From the NCBI RefSeq assembly GCF_009184425.1, contig NZ_WELG01000001.1:1797870-1861869 (forward strand): DNA of 64,000 nt. Reading direction: 5' to 3'. This document shows positions 45,248 to 53,022 of this stretch, in pieces. Below the pieces are notes generated by a model that was not told the origin of the DNA, ran no database searches, and worked only from the letters and a program-made list of their open reading frames with translations. The stretch comes from Flagellimonas olearia (GTDB lineage: Bacteria > Bacteroidota > Bacteroidia > Flavobacteriales > Flavobacteriaceae). Made by a program: the position numbers and the translations under genes. The first letter of the stretch is position 1; every line of letters starts with the position of its first letter.

Positions 45248-46273
45248 TTGAAAAATCGTAACCTTTGGATCAACCTCTTAATTGGCATGGGATTGCTCAG
45301 TGTTCCCATACTGACCTCCCCTGACTTTGGCTCATTCCAGAATATGGCCAAGGCACCTGGTTTTCAACGCAGTGTTTTGGCATACTCCCTTCTATTTGCC
45401 TTCTTCTATCTGAACTACCATGTTTTGATCCCCAAATTTTATTCAAAGAAAAAAAGATGGATCTATGCCGCTCTTTTGCTGGCTTGCTTTTTGGTTGTTT
45501 CCTATATCCCCGATCTGATCATAAACAGCCCAAAACCTCCATCTGCCCTCCCTTTTCACAATAATCCACCGCATAAGACCGCTCCCATTGATCTTTTTGG
45601 TTTCAGGGACACCTTCATTATCCAGTTTTCCATGATCGCCTTCCTTTCAATCTTGCTTCGATTGGACCATAGGCTCAATACCATTCAAAATGAGAAATTG
45701 AAAGCCGAGGTGAACTATCTAAAAGCCCAAATCAATCCCCACTTTTTGTTCAATACCCTGAACAGTGTTTATGCCCTTACCTTAAAGAAATCGGATGAAG
45801 CGCCATGGGCAGTATTAAAACTATCGGAAATGATGCGCTACGTGGTCACGGAAAGTCATACTGAAAAAGTATCCTTGGAACGAGAAATCCAGTACATAAC
45901 GGATTACATTGACTTACAGAAGCTTCGAATGGGGAACCATACCAATTTGGTCTATGAGATACAAGGAAACCCCATTGGGCAAAAAATCGCTCCCATCATA
46001 TTGATCAACTATGTGGAAAATGCGTTCAAATATGGTGTAAACCCGGACGAACTTTCAAACATCCGTATTTTTATCCATATCGAATCCCATAGTGTTGAGC
46101 TTATTGTTGAGAATAAAATCACTGTAAAGAACACCAGTTTTATGGAACCAACCACGGAAGGAAACAAAAACACCAAGAAGCGACTGGATTACTTTTACCC
46201 CGAAAAATACCAGTTGCACATAGACCAAAGAGACAATTTTTATATGGTGAATCTGTTAATCGACCTTTCATGA
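45248..46273 (+). CDS. LytS-type sensor histidine kinase (His_kinase/PF06580)
   Basis: 341 residues starting at the TTG at 45248, the only start that keeps the first membrane helix; the nearby ATG at 45225 is in another frame. Four hydrophobic helices occupy about residues 5-25, 40-58, 70-90 and 115-140. The kinase part has the phospho-acceptor motif LKAQINPHFLFNTLNSVYAL (His near residue 164) and an ATPase N-box IILINYVENAFKYGVNP. Its stop overlaps the LytTR regulator gene by 4 nt (ATGA), so they are a two-component pair. The signal sensed is unknown. Confidence 0.9.
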   Translation: MKNRNLWINLLIGMGLLSVPILTSPDFGSFQNMAKAPGFQRSVLAYSLLFAFFYLNYHVLIPKFYSKKKRWIYAALLLACFLVVSYIPDLIINSPKPPSALPFHNNPPHKTAPIDLFGFRDTFIIQFSMIAFLSILLRLDHRLNTIQNEKLKAEVNYLKAQINPHFLFNTLNSVYALTLKKSDEAPWAVLKLSEMMRYVVTESHTEKVSLEREIQYITDYIDLQKLRMGNHTNLVYEIQGNPIGQKIAPIILINYVENAFKYGVNPDELSNIRIFIHIESHSVELIVENKITVKNTSFMEPTTEGNKNTKKRLDYFYPEKYQLHIDQRDNFYMVNLLIDLS

Positions 46274-46953
46274 TAAAAGCCGTGGCATTGGACGATGAAG
46301 TATTGGCTCTGGAAATCATCCAAGCCTACTGTGACCAAATCGAATATTTGGATCTGGCACACACTTTTACCGAACAAGGCAAAGCCATTCGCTATCTCAA
46401 CAAATTTGATGTGGACCTACTCTTTCTGGACATTAGAATGCCTGGACTCAATGGACTGGAACTTTACAAATCCTTGAAACAGCAAACCAAGGTAATATTT
46501 GCCACTGCTTATGATCATTACGCCTTGGAAGGTTTCAATGTAAACGCCACAGATTATCTGTTAAAGCCATTTTCATTCCAACGCTTTCAGACCGCCGTGG
46601 AAAAAACCAAAAGACAGCTTGATCTGGAACGGGCCAACCCCAACGTTCAAACCCACCTGTCTATCCGTGCGGACTATAAACTACACCATATTTCCCTTGA
46701 AGACATTATACTGATAGAGGCTTTTGATGATTATGTGAAGATTATTTTGGAGGACAACACCAAAATTGTGGCCAGGTCCACCATGAAGGACATCTATGAA
46801 AAACTCCCCAAGCCGATGTTTCTAAGAGCACATCGCTCCTTCATTGTGCCAACAAAAAAAATCAATGGTATCTATAAAGATGTGGCCAAAATTGGTGAAT
46901 TCGCCATTCCGTTGGGTAAGTCGTACAAAGCCAATATTTTAGAAAACCTTTAA
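46270..46953 (+). CDS. LytTR-family response regulator
   Basis: 227 residues. The receiver domain (about 2-118) has acidic residues DDE at 8-10, the phospho-aspartate in LLFLDIRMPGLNG (about D55), FATAYDHYALEGF and LLKPFSFQRF. The LytTR DNA-binding domain (about 128-225) has LHHISLEDIILIEAFDDYVK and MFLRAHRSFIVPTKKINGI. It is translated from an ATG overlapping the kinase stop. Targets are unknown; the dioxygenase/pirin pair downstream is a possible one because of position only. Confidence 0.93.
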   Translation: MIKAVALDDEVLALEIIQAYCDQIEYLDLAHTFTEQGKAIRYLNKFDVDLLFLDIRMPGLNGLELYKSLKQQTKVIFATAYDHYALEGFNVNATDYLLKPFSFQRFQTAVEKTKRQLDLERANPNVQTHLSIRADYKLHHISLEDIILIEAFDDYVKIILEDNTKIVARSTMKDIYEKLPKPMFLRAHRSFIVPTKKINGIYKDVAKIGEFAIPLGKSYKANILENL

Positions 46954-47058
46954 CAACCCTACTCTTTTTACCTCACCTTTTTAGACATTGACCGCAATAA
47001 TTACCATCAGCTTTGATGCCTATATAGATTTACCCCATAATCATTAAACTATTGTGAT

Positions 47059-47835
47059 ATGAAACGAAAGGAATTTCTAAAGGGCATGGGGTTGGCCGGT
47101 TTATCCGTGACCAGTTTATCACTTTTGACCTCCTGTTCAAAAGACAATGAAGACTCGCTTTACATAGATGATGAATCAAGCACTGATACCACTTCAGAAA
47201 GTGATACGGGGTCTACCACCGATGACACCACCTCTGGAGACTGCGAGGTAACTCCAAGCGAGACTGAAGGACCATTTCCAACCCACGACCCAGAGGATTT
47301 GGAACGTGTGGACATTGTTGGGGACCGTACTGGGATTGATTTGGACATGAACATCACCATCCGCAACGTCAATGATAGCTGCAACGCACTCGAAGGCGCC
47401 CTAGTGGATGTATGGCATTGCGACAAGGATGGAAATTATTCGGAATATGGGGGCAGTGGCATGCAGCCCACCAACTATACCAATACCAGCTTTTTACGTG
47501 GCAGACAGGTAAGCAATTCCAGTGGAACCGTAGAATTTGCCACCATCTTTCCGGGATGGTATAACGGACGGTCAACGCACATACACGTTCATATCTATGA
47601 TGCGGATGGCAACTCACTATTGGTTACCCAGATTGCCTTCCCCGAAGGGGAGAACAGTGCAGTGGTACGTGTAAATGCGGCCACCGAATATGGCTATACC
47701 AAAGGTATGAGCGGGTACACCTACCATTCCCAAGACAACGTTTTTAGCAATGGCGTAGATGAAGAATTGGCCAGCGTAGGGGGCAGTGTTTCTGAAGGAT
47801 TTACACTCACCCATGACATATATGTTAGGGCCTAA
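47059..47835 (+). CDS. Intradiol ring-cleavage dioxygenase-like lipoprotein
   Basis: 258 residues. A twin-arginine-free start MKRKEFLKGMGLAG leads to a lipobox LLTSC, then a Ser/Thr/Asp-rich linker of about 40 residues and the dioxygenase fold. Family motifs: ETEGPFPTHDP, the core GALVDVWHCDKDGNYSEYGG (first Fe tyrosine), and FATIFPGWYNGRSTHIHVHI with the second tyrosine and two histidines that bind non-heme Fe(III). Such proteins resemble protocatechuate 3,4-dioxygenase, but secreted lipoprotein versions in Bacteroidota have no known substrate. The linker and lipobox put it at the cell envelope. A pirin-like gene follows 12 nt later. Confidence 0.83.
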   Translation: MKRKEFLKGMGLAGLSVTSLSLLTSCSKDNEDSLYIDDESSTDTTSESDTGSTTDDTTSGDCEVTPSETEGPFPTHDPEDLERVDIVGDRTGIDLDMNITIRNVNDSCNALEGALVDVWHCDKDGNYSEYGGSGMQPTNYTNTSFLRGRQVSNSSGTVEFATIFPGWYNGRSTHIHVHIYDADGNSLLVTQIAFPEGENSAVVRVNAATEYGYTKGMSGYTYHSQDNVFSNGVDEELASVGGSVSEGFTLTHDIYVRA

Positions 47836-47847
47836 ACCATTTTAAAG

Positions 47848-48504
47848 ATGATTGTCCAACACCCTGCCCAACTATTTTTAGGCCACAAAAGAGCATGTGA
47901 TCAATCGGAACAATACAGATGCCTATCCGTACCACTACAAAATAATAAAAAACTTAAAAAAGTTGTGCGGCTTTCCGATGAGACCTTGGCTCCAAGAGCA
48001 TTCAAATCCTTTACTGCCGAGGAAGACATTTCCCTTATTTTGATTCCCTTGGTAGGTAGCATTACATATGGTTCCAATAGCGCAAATGAAGTGTGTGTAT
48101 TTCCAGAGGAATTGCAAATCATTAACCTTAAAAAAGGAAATACCTTCCGCATTACCAACAAAAATGAAGATGCGTTGGTCAACTATCTTCAGATTTGGGT
48201 GAAAATGGACTTGGTCCCGGAAAAAATAATTTTTGACACCTATTCCCACAACCAACTGAACATCGTTTATGGGAAAAAGCATGTGAATATACTTTTTGGG
48301 GTCTTTGATGGAAGAAGGGAAGGTTTCTTTACCACCTCTGAACAAAAAAACACCCTTTTGACCTTTGTGATCAACGGTGCTTTTGAGGTTCAAAATCGGT
48401 TGTTGGAATCTCGGGATAGTTTAATATTAAGCCAAACAAGGCTATTGGAGCTAGAGGCACTTTCAGAAAATGCCATTGTTCTGATACTGGAAGAAAATAA
48501 TTGA
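47848..48504 (+). CDS. Pirin-like bicupin protein
   Basis: 218 residues with two cupin-type halves. The N-terminal half has [17 protein letters not shown] and [11 protein letters not shown], the pattern of pirin-related bicupins in Flavobacteriia; the C-terminal half has [20 protein letters not shown] and [17 protein letters not shown], also as in that group. The usual N-terminal HTFSF-type metal-ligand region is not seen, so metal binding is doubtful. Pirins can act as quercetin dioxygenases or regulators. It is 12 nt behind the dioxygenase gene and likely in the same operon. The start is the only early ATG, but the first ~20 residues are not conserved in my recall. Confidence 0.6.
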   Translation: MIVQHPAQLFLGHKRACDQSEQYRCLSVPLQNNKKLKKVVRLSDETLAPRAFKSFTAEEDISLILIPLVGSITYGSNSANEVCVFPEELQIINLKKGNTFRITNKNEDALVNYLQIWVKMDLVPEKIIFDTYSHNQLNIVYGKKHVNILFGVFDGRREGFFTTSEQKNTLLTFVINGAFEVQNRLLESRDSLILSQTRLLELEALSENAIVLILEENN

Positions 48505-48531
48505 TGTTGACTTGGTTTTGTTTTTTGATCT

Positions 48532-48577
48532 TAAAGGCCAGACTCTTACCAAAAGTAACTGTTCTGGTCTTTTTGTT
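48532..48577 (+). terminator. Probable rho-independent terminator after the pirin-like gene
   Basis: AAAGGCCAGA (48533-48542) pairs with TCTGGTCTTT (48563-48572) with one G-U pair, and TTAC/GTAA extend the inner stem; a T-run follows. The loop is large, so it is less certain than the others. Confidence 0.6.
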
Positions 48578-48664
48578 TTAAAAACCATATGGTCTTCAAA
48601 ATACATTATTATCATTCCCAAAAACTTTTTTGTTTCTTTGCTCAAACAAAAATTCCTCCCATTT

Positions 48665-49423
48665 ATGGAAATTCTTGGTATTGATATCGGTGGATCAGGC
48701 ATTAAAGGAGCCTTGGTGAATGCAGAAACTGGCGAAATGTTGACCGAAAGACACCGTATTCCCACTCCAAAGTCCAGAAAACCAAAGGAAATGGCCAAAG
48801 TCGTAGCTGAAATTGTGGAACACTTCAACTACAGTGGCCCTGTGGGCTGTGGCTTTCCTACCATAGTAAAAAATGGGGTCTGCATATCTCCCGGTAATTT
48901 GGACCCAAGTTGGGTAGGGGTCAATATTGATGAACTGTTCACCGAAGCCACTGGACATGAGGTCACGGTTTTGAACGATGCCGATGCTGCTGGTTATGCT
49001 TCCATGAACTACGGCGCCGGAAAGGGACAGGATGGCCTTGTGATCATGATAACCATTGGTACCGGATTGGGCAGTGGAGCTTTCTACAATGGTGTCCTAC
49101 TTCCCAATTTTGAATTGGGGCAGATTCCCTATAAAAAATACAAGAAGATTGAAAAGTGGGCCGCAGCCTCTGCCAAGGAGCGTGAAGGGCTCAGCTACAA
49201 AAAGTGGGGCAAGCGTTTCAACAAATTCCTGAATTTGGTGGAATTGATCGTAAATCCCGACTTGATCATTGTTGGCGGAGGTACCTCAAAAGACTGGGAC
49301 CAGTTTAAACACTTGATTGATGTTGAAACCAAAGTAGTGAAAGCGGAACTTATGAACCATGCCGGAATCATTGGGGCTGCCGTAGGATGTTTGCGCGAGC
49401 AACATCACGGACACTTGCATTGA
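48665..49423 (+). CDS. ppgK: Polyphosphate glucokinase (ROK family)
   Basis: 252 residues from the ATG at 48665; a frame open from 48512 has no conserved sequence before this point and crosses the terminator. The ROK phosphate-1 motif [14 protein letters not shown] is at residues 5-18. [20 protein letters not shown] carries the catalytic Asp, and [16 protein letters not shown] is the second nucleotide/phosphate loop. The [20 protein letters not shown]-like segment and size identify the polyphosphate/ATP glucokinase group rather than repressor-type ROK proteins. It would phosphorylate glucose using inorganic polyphosphate. Converges on typA. Confidence 0.9.
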   Translation: MEILGIDIGGSGIKGALVNAETGEMLTERHRIPTPKSRKPKEMAKVVAEIVEHFNYSGPVGCGFPTIVKNGVCISPGNLDPSWVGVNIDELFTEATGHEVTVLNDADAAGYASMNYGAGKGQDGLVIMITIGTGLGSGAFYNGVLLPNFELGQIPYKKYKKIEKWAAASAKEREGLSYKKWGKRFNKFLNLVELIVNPDLIIVGGGTSKDWDQFKHLIDVETKVVKAELMNHAGIIGAAVGCLREQHHGHLH

Positions 49424-49457
49424 TTTTTATCACCAAAACAAGTTCTCGTACCACACC

Positions 49458-49472
49458 GCTGTCAATGACAGC
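49458..49472. repeat. Perfect 15-nt palindrome between ppgK and typA
   Basis: GCTGTCAATGACAGC has seven-base arms around a single A. There is no T-run, so it is not a standard terminator; it may be a protein-binding site or chance. Confidence 0.4.
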
Positions 49473-49518
49473 TCAATCCATAATGCCAAACAAGTGTCCC
49501 TAAAGTCCTATTGACTTT

Positions 49519-51318
49519 TTACCCTATCTTGTTTCGCTTGCGATCTACTTCCTTTAAATAGATTTTTCGGAGTCTGATATGGTTGGGGGTTACTTCCACA
49601 TACTCATCTTTTTGAATGTATTCCAAGGCTTCTTCCAATGAAAACTTGATGGCCGGTACAATTTTGGCCTTGTCGTCCGCACCTGCGGAACGAACATTGG
49701 AAAGTTTCTTGGTCTTGGTCACGTTGATGGTCATATCGTCTCCCCTAGAGTTTTCACCGATTACCTGACCTTCGTAGATTTCCTCTCCCGGGTCAATAAA
49801 AAACTTACCTCTTTCCTGCAATTTATCAATGGAATAAGGAATAGCAGTTCCATTTTCCATGGAAATCAAGGAACCGTTCAATCGCTGTGCAATATCCCCT
49901 TTCAAGGGTTGGTATTCCTTAAATCGGTGGGCCATGATGGCCTCACCCGCAGTGGCGGTCAATAATTGGTTTCGCAATCCAATAATCCCTCTTGAAGGAA
50001 TCATGAACTCGCAGATCATTCGGGAGCCTTTGGCTTCCATGCTGATCATTTCCCCTTTTCTAATGGAAACCATTTCCACGGCCTTTCCGGAAACCTCTTC
50101 CGGCAAATCTATGGTAAGGTGCTCCATGGGTTCACATTTTACCCCATCCACTTCCTTGATGATTACTTGCGGCTGTCCAATCTGAAGTTCGTATCCTTCC
50201 CTACGCATGGTCTCGATCAATACGGAAAGGTGCAATACCCCACGACCAAATACCATGAATTTATCGGCACTGTTGGTCTCTTGTACCCTTAGGGCCAAGT
50301 TCTTCTCCAACTCCTTTTCCAATCTTTCCTTGATGTGTCTTGAAGTAACAAACTTTCCATCTTTTCCAAAAAATGGACTGTCATTGATGGTGAACAACAT
50401 ACTCATGGTAGGTTCATCAATGGCAATGGTCTTCAACTTTTCAGGGTTCTCGAAATCCGCCACGGTATCCCCTATTTCAAAACCTTCCATACCAACAATG
50501 GCACAAATATCACCTGCGGTCACTTCGGAAACTTTTTGTCTGCCCAGACCTTCAAAAGTGAACAACTCCTTGATACGGGTCTTTACAATACTTCCATCCC
50601 GCTTCACCAAGGAAATCTGTTGTCCTTCCTTTAACGTACCTCGCTGCAATCTACCAATGGCTATTCGTCCGGTAAAGGATGAAAAATCCAAAGAGGTGAT
50701 CAACAATTGCGTGGAGCCTTGCTCTGGTTTAAATTCTGGGATATGTTCCACCACCATGTCCAAAAGTGGCTCAATATTCTCTGTAGGCTTTTGCCAATCG
50801 GTACTCATCCAGTTGTTCTTGGCAGAACCATACACCACTGGGAAATCCAATTGCCATTCTTCTGCACCCAACTCAAACATAAGGTCAAAAACCTTTTCAT
50901 GCACCTCTTCGGGCGTACAGTTTTCCTTATCCACCTTGTTGACCACCACGCAGGGTTTCAATCCAAGGTCAATGGCCTTTTGCAATACAAAACGGGTCTG
51001 TGGCATAGGGCCTTCAAAGGCATCCACCAACAACAATACCCCATCGGCCATATTGAGTACTCGTTCCACCTCCCCACCGAAATCGGCGTGCCCAGGAGTA
51101 TCTATGATGTTGATTTTGGTGTCTTTGTATTGAACGGAAACGTTCTTGGAAACGATGGTGATTCCACGCTCCCGCTCCAGGTCATTGTTGTCCAAAATTA
51201 AATCGCCCTTGTTCTCGTTATCCCGGAACAACTGACAGTGGTACATAATTTTATCAACCAAAGTGGTCTTGCCGTGGTCTACGTGGGCAATGATTGCAAT
51301 ATTCTTGATTTTGGACAT
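49519..51318 (-). CDS. typA: GTP-binding protein TypA/BipA
   Basis: 599 residues, typical of TypA/BipA, a translational GTPase of the EF-G group that helps 50S assembly and stress growth. GTPase motifs: [15 protein letters not shown] (G1), [16 protein letters not shown] (G3), [10 protein letters not shown] (G4) and GSAKNN (G5). Domain II has [20 protein letters not shown], and the BipA C-terminal part has [15 protein letters not shown] and the terminal [15 protein letters not shown] region. Convergent with ppgK, about 95 bp apart. A good promoter lies upstream. Confidence 0.97.
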   Translation of the reverse strand: MSKIKNIAIIAHVDHGKTTLVDKIMYHCQLFRDNENKGDLILDNNDLERERGITIVSKNVSVQYKDTKINIIDTPGHADFGGEVERVLNMADGVLLLVDAFEGPMPQTRFVLQKAIDLGLKPCVVVNKVDKENCTPEEVHEKVFDLMFELGAEEWQLDFPVVYGSAKNNWMSTDWQKPTENIEPLLDMVVEHIPEFKPEQGSTQLLITSLDFSSFTGRIAIGRLQRGTLKEGQQISLVKRDGSIVKTRIKELFTFEGLGRQKVSEVTAGDICAIVGMEGFEIGDTVADFENPEKLKTIAIDEPTMSMLFTINDSPFFGKDGKFVTSRHIKERLEKELEKNLALRVQETNSADKFMVFGRGVLHLSVLIETMRREGYELQIGQPQVIIKEVDGVKCEPMEHLTIDLPEEVSGKAVEMVSIRKGEMISMEAKGSRMICEFMIPSRGIIGLRNQLLTATAGEAIMAHRFKEYQPLKGDIAQRLNGSLISMENGTAIPYSIDKLQERGKFFIDPGEEIYEGQVIGENSRGDDMTINVTKTKKLSNVRSAGADDKAKIVPAIKFSLEEALEYIQKDEYVEVTPNHIRLRKIYLKEVDRKRNKIG

Positions 51319-51338
51319 AACCTATTTTTTTAAGGCCG

Positions 51339-51367
51339 CAAAGATACTGCTATTTTCCACTTGTCAA
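51339..51367 (-). promoter_or_regulatory. Promoter for typA
   Basis: On the - strand TTG (51365-51367), an 18-nt spacer and TATCTTTG (51339-51346) fit the Bacteroidota consensus; the -7 box ends 20 nt before the typA start codon. Confidence 0.6.
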
Positions 51368-51416
51368 TACGCTAAAATGTTATTTTTATCTTATTGATTT
51401 TGTGCAAGTTCTGAAG

Positions 51417-51974
51417 TTAACGCCCCACACACCATCTTTTTTCGCTTACAATCCAGCCCAAACTCAAATTTACCACCGGATAAATGCCCCCTTTAAAAGG
51501 TCCTACATAGTACCCGGCTCCGGCATCAATGGAGAAACTTATTCCGGAATCATAGCTGCGCTGCACGCCATATACCAGACCTCCATAGCCATGAACACCA
51601 TCCACAATCCTATTCTCCACCACACGACTCCCGGGCGAAAAAATCGCTACCGAAGGAGCCAAGTAATTCCCTGAGTTTCCATAAATGGGTTTTCTTCTAC
51701 GCTCCCTTCCATTGAAATTATGATAATATCGGTTTTGGACCGTGATGGCCGGGAAAAAATCAAGATTTTCCATAGGTGCCTCACTGGCAGGTTCCAAGGC
51801 CATCTGCCAAGCTACCCGTACATCCAAGGTGCTGTTCACTCCCAGACCCATTTCGTACTCCACCCCTGGGTTAAAAACATTGATCTTGATCTGCCGTATC
51901 TCACAATTCATACCGTATTGGGCAAAGGAAGAAATACTGGAAAACAAGAATACCATAAAAAGAAAACGACGCAT
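51417..51974 (-). CDS. Small secreted beta-rich protein of unknown function
   Basis: 185 residues. A signal peptide ends at SSFAQ. The mature part is Gly/Tyr/Arg-rich with alternating strands (RVAWQMALEP, FFPAITVQNRYYHNF, GISFSIDAGAGYYVG, IYPVVNLSLGWIV), consistent with a small eight-strand-like outer-membrane barrel. I do not recognise a family. It lies between typA and kdsA; its start is 64 bp from the divergent kdsA start. No conserved operon context. Confidence 0.5.
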   Translation of the reverse strand: MRRFLFMVFLFSSISSFAQYGMNCEIRQIKINVFNPGVEYEMGLGVNSTLDVRVAWQMALEPASEAPMENLDFFPAITVQNRYYHNFNGRERRRKPIYGNSGNYLAPSVAIFSPGSRVVENRIVDGVHGYGGLVYGVQRSYDSGISFSIDAGAGYYVGPFKGGIYPVVNLSLGWIVSEKRWCVGR

Positions 51975-52020
51975 GGTAGGTTAATTTGGTATTCTTATAA
52001 CATTTACTTTTTCAAAATAG

Positions 52021-52028
52021 TATTTTTG
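52021..52028 (+). promoter_or_regulatory. Candidate -7 element for kdsA
   Basis: TATTTTTG is an exact TAnnTTTG match, but ends only 10 nt before the ATG at 52039. This implies either a very short leader or use of the second ATG at 52045. Confidence 0.4.
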
Positions 52029-52038
52029 TTGAAAATAT

Positions 52039-52863
52039 ATGCCCATGCGACTAGATGCCATTCCCCAAATAAAACATGCCGATAGCAACAACTTTTTTCT
52101 ATTGGCCGGTCCCTGTGCCATTGAGGGCGAGGAAATGGCCATGCGTATAGCGGAAAAGGCAGTGGCCATCACGGATAAACTGCAAATTCCCTATATATTC
52201 AAAGGAAGTTTCAAGAAGGCCAACCGTAGCCGCATAGATTCCTTCACCGGGATCGGGGATGAAAAGGCATTGAAAATTCTTAGAAAAGTCTCCGAGACCT
52301 TCAAGGTACCCACGGTCACCGACATTCATGAAATCTCAGATGCCACAATGGCCGCTGAGTATGTGGATGTGCTTCAAATACCGGCATTTTTGGTACGCCA
52401 GACCGATTTGGTGGTTGCGGCTGCAGAAACCGGGAAGGTGGTCAACTTGAAAAAAGGGCAATTTATGAGTCCCGAAAGCATGAAACATGCCGTGACCAAG
52501 GTCACGGAAACAGGTAATGAACAGGCCATAATAACCGATAGGGGTACCATGTTCGGCTATCAGGACATGATTGTTGATTTCAGGGGTGTCCCCACCATGA
52601 AGCAGTACGCACCTGTGGTATTGGACGTGACCCACTCCCTACAACAGCCCAACCAGTCCTCTGGGGTTACCGGAGGTAGACCTGCATTGATCGGCACCAT
52701 GGCCCGGGCCGGTATTGCAGCAGGTGTGGACGGTCTTTTTATGGAAACCCATTTTGATCCAGCCAATGCCAAAAGTGATGGGGCAAACATGTTGGATTTA
52801 AGTTTATTGGAAAAATTACTGACCGATTTAACGGCTATCCGACGTACCATTAACTCCCTTTAG
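52039..52863 (+). CDS. kdsA: 3-deoxy-8-phosphooctulonate synthase (KDO-8-P synthase)
   Basis: 274 residues. It condenses arabinose-5-phosphate and PEP for lipopolysaccharide KDO. Motifs: FLLAGPCAIEGEEMAMRIAE near the N-terminus, YIFKGSFKKANRSRIDSFTG (PEP/phosphate binding), TDIHEISDATMAAEYVDVLQ, MKQYAPVVLDVTHSLQQP and METHFDPANAKSDG. The cysteine in AGPCAIEG is the one that binds metal in the Aquifex-type enzyme, whereas E. coli KdsA has Asn there, so this is predicted to be a metal-dependent form. The ATG at 52045 is an alternative start two codons in. Confidence 0.95.
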   Translation: MPMRLDAIPQIKHADSNNFFLLAGPCAIEGEEMAMRIAEKAVAITDKLQIPYIFKGSFKKANRSRIDSFTGIGDEKALKILRKVSETFKVPTVTDIHEISDATMAAEYVDVLQIPAFLVRQTDLVVAAAETGKVVNLKKGQFMSPESMKHAVTKVTETGNEQAIITDRGTMFGYQDMIVDFRGVPTMKQYAPVVLDVTHSLQQPNQSSGVTGGRPALIGTMARAGIAAGVDGLFMETHFDPANAKSDGANMLDLSLLEKLLTDLTAIRRTINSL

Positions 52864-52934
52864 AATACTGTTTCAATCTCACGTACACCACAACCTGATG
52901 TTTATCAGTTGATTACAATTATTTAACAACTTTA

Positions 52935-52951
52935 TTTTTAATTAGTCTAAA
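52935..52951. promoter_or_regulatory. Candidate operator 1 of the siderophore receptor promoter
   Basis: TTTTTA-ATTAG-TCTAAA resembles half of a TTTAGA-N5-TCTAAA palindrome: the right arm is perfect, the left arm matches 4 of 6. It sits just upstream of the -33 box. See the finding on paired sites. Confidence 0.45.
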
Positions 52952-52957
52952 TATTCC

Positions 52958-52988
52958 TTGCTCGGATAGGAGCTGGACTATACATTTG
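52958..52988 (+). promoter_or_regulatory. Promoter of the siderophore receptor operon
   Basis: TTG (52958-52960), a 20-nt spacer and TACATTTG (52981-52988) match the Bacteroidota consensus, 34 nt before the receptor start codon. It lies between two similar candidate operators. Confidence 0.65.
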
Positions 52989-53001
52989 CAATCAAAATTT
53001 A

Positions 53002-53018
53002 TTTAGACCAATTATAAA
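53002..53018. promoter_or_regulatory. Candidate operator 2 of the siderophore receptor promoter
   Basis: TTTAGA-CCAAT-TATAAA: the left arm is perfect and the right arm matches 5 of 6 of TTTAGA-N5-TCTAAA. It lies downstream of the -7 box and 4 nt before the ATG, a position suited to repression. Confidence 0.5.
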
Positions 53019-53022
53019 TAAA

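Noticed and set aside
48512-48664. 51-residue N-terminal extension of ppgK
   Set aside because: It contains the terminator hairpin of the previous gene and no conserved sequence; the ROK fold starts at [10 protein letters not shown].
50207-51133. 308-residue frame on the + strand
   Set aside because: Antisense to typA, which is fully conserved; Ser/Asn/Thr-rich translation is a typical shadow.
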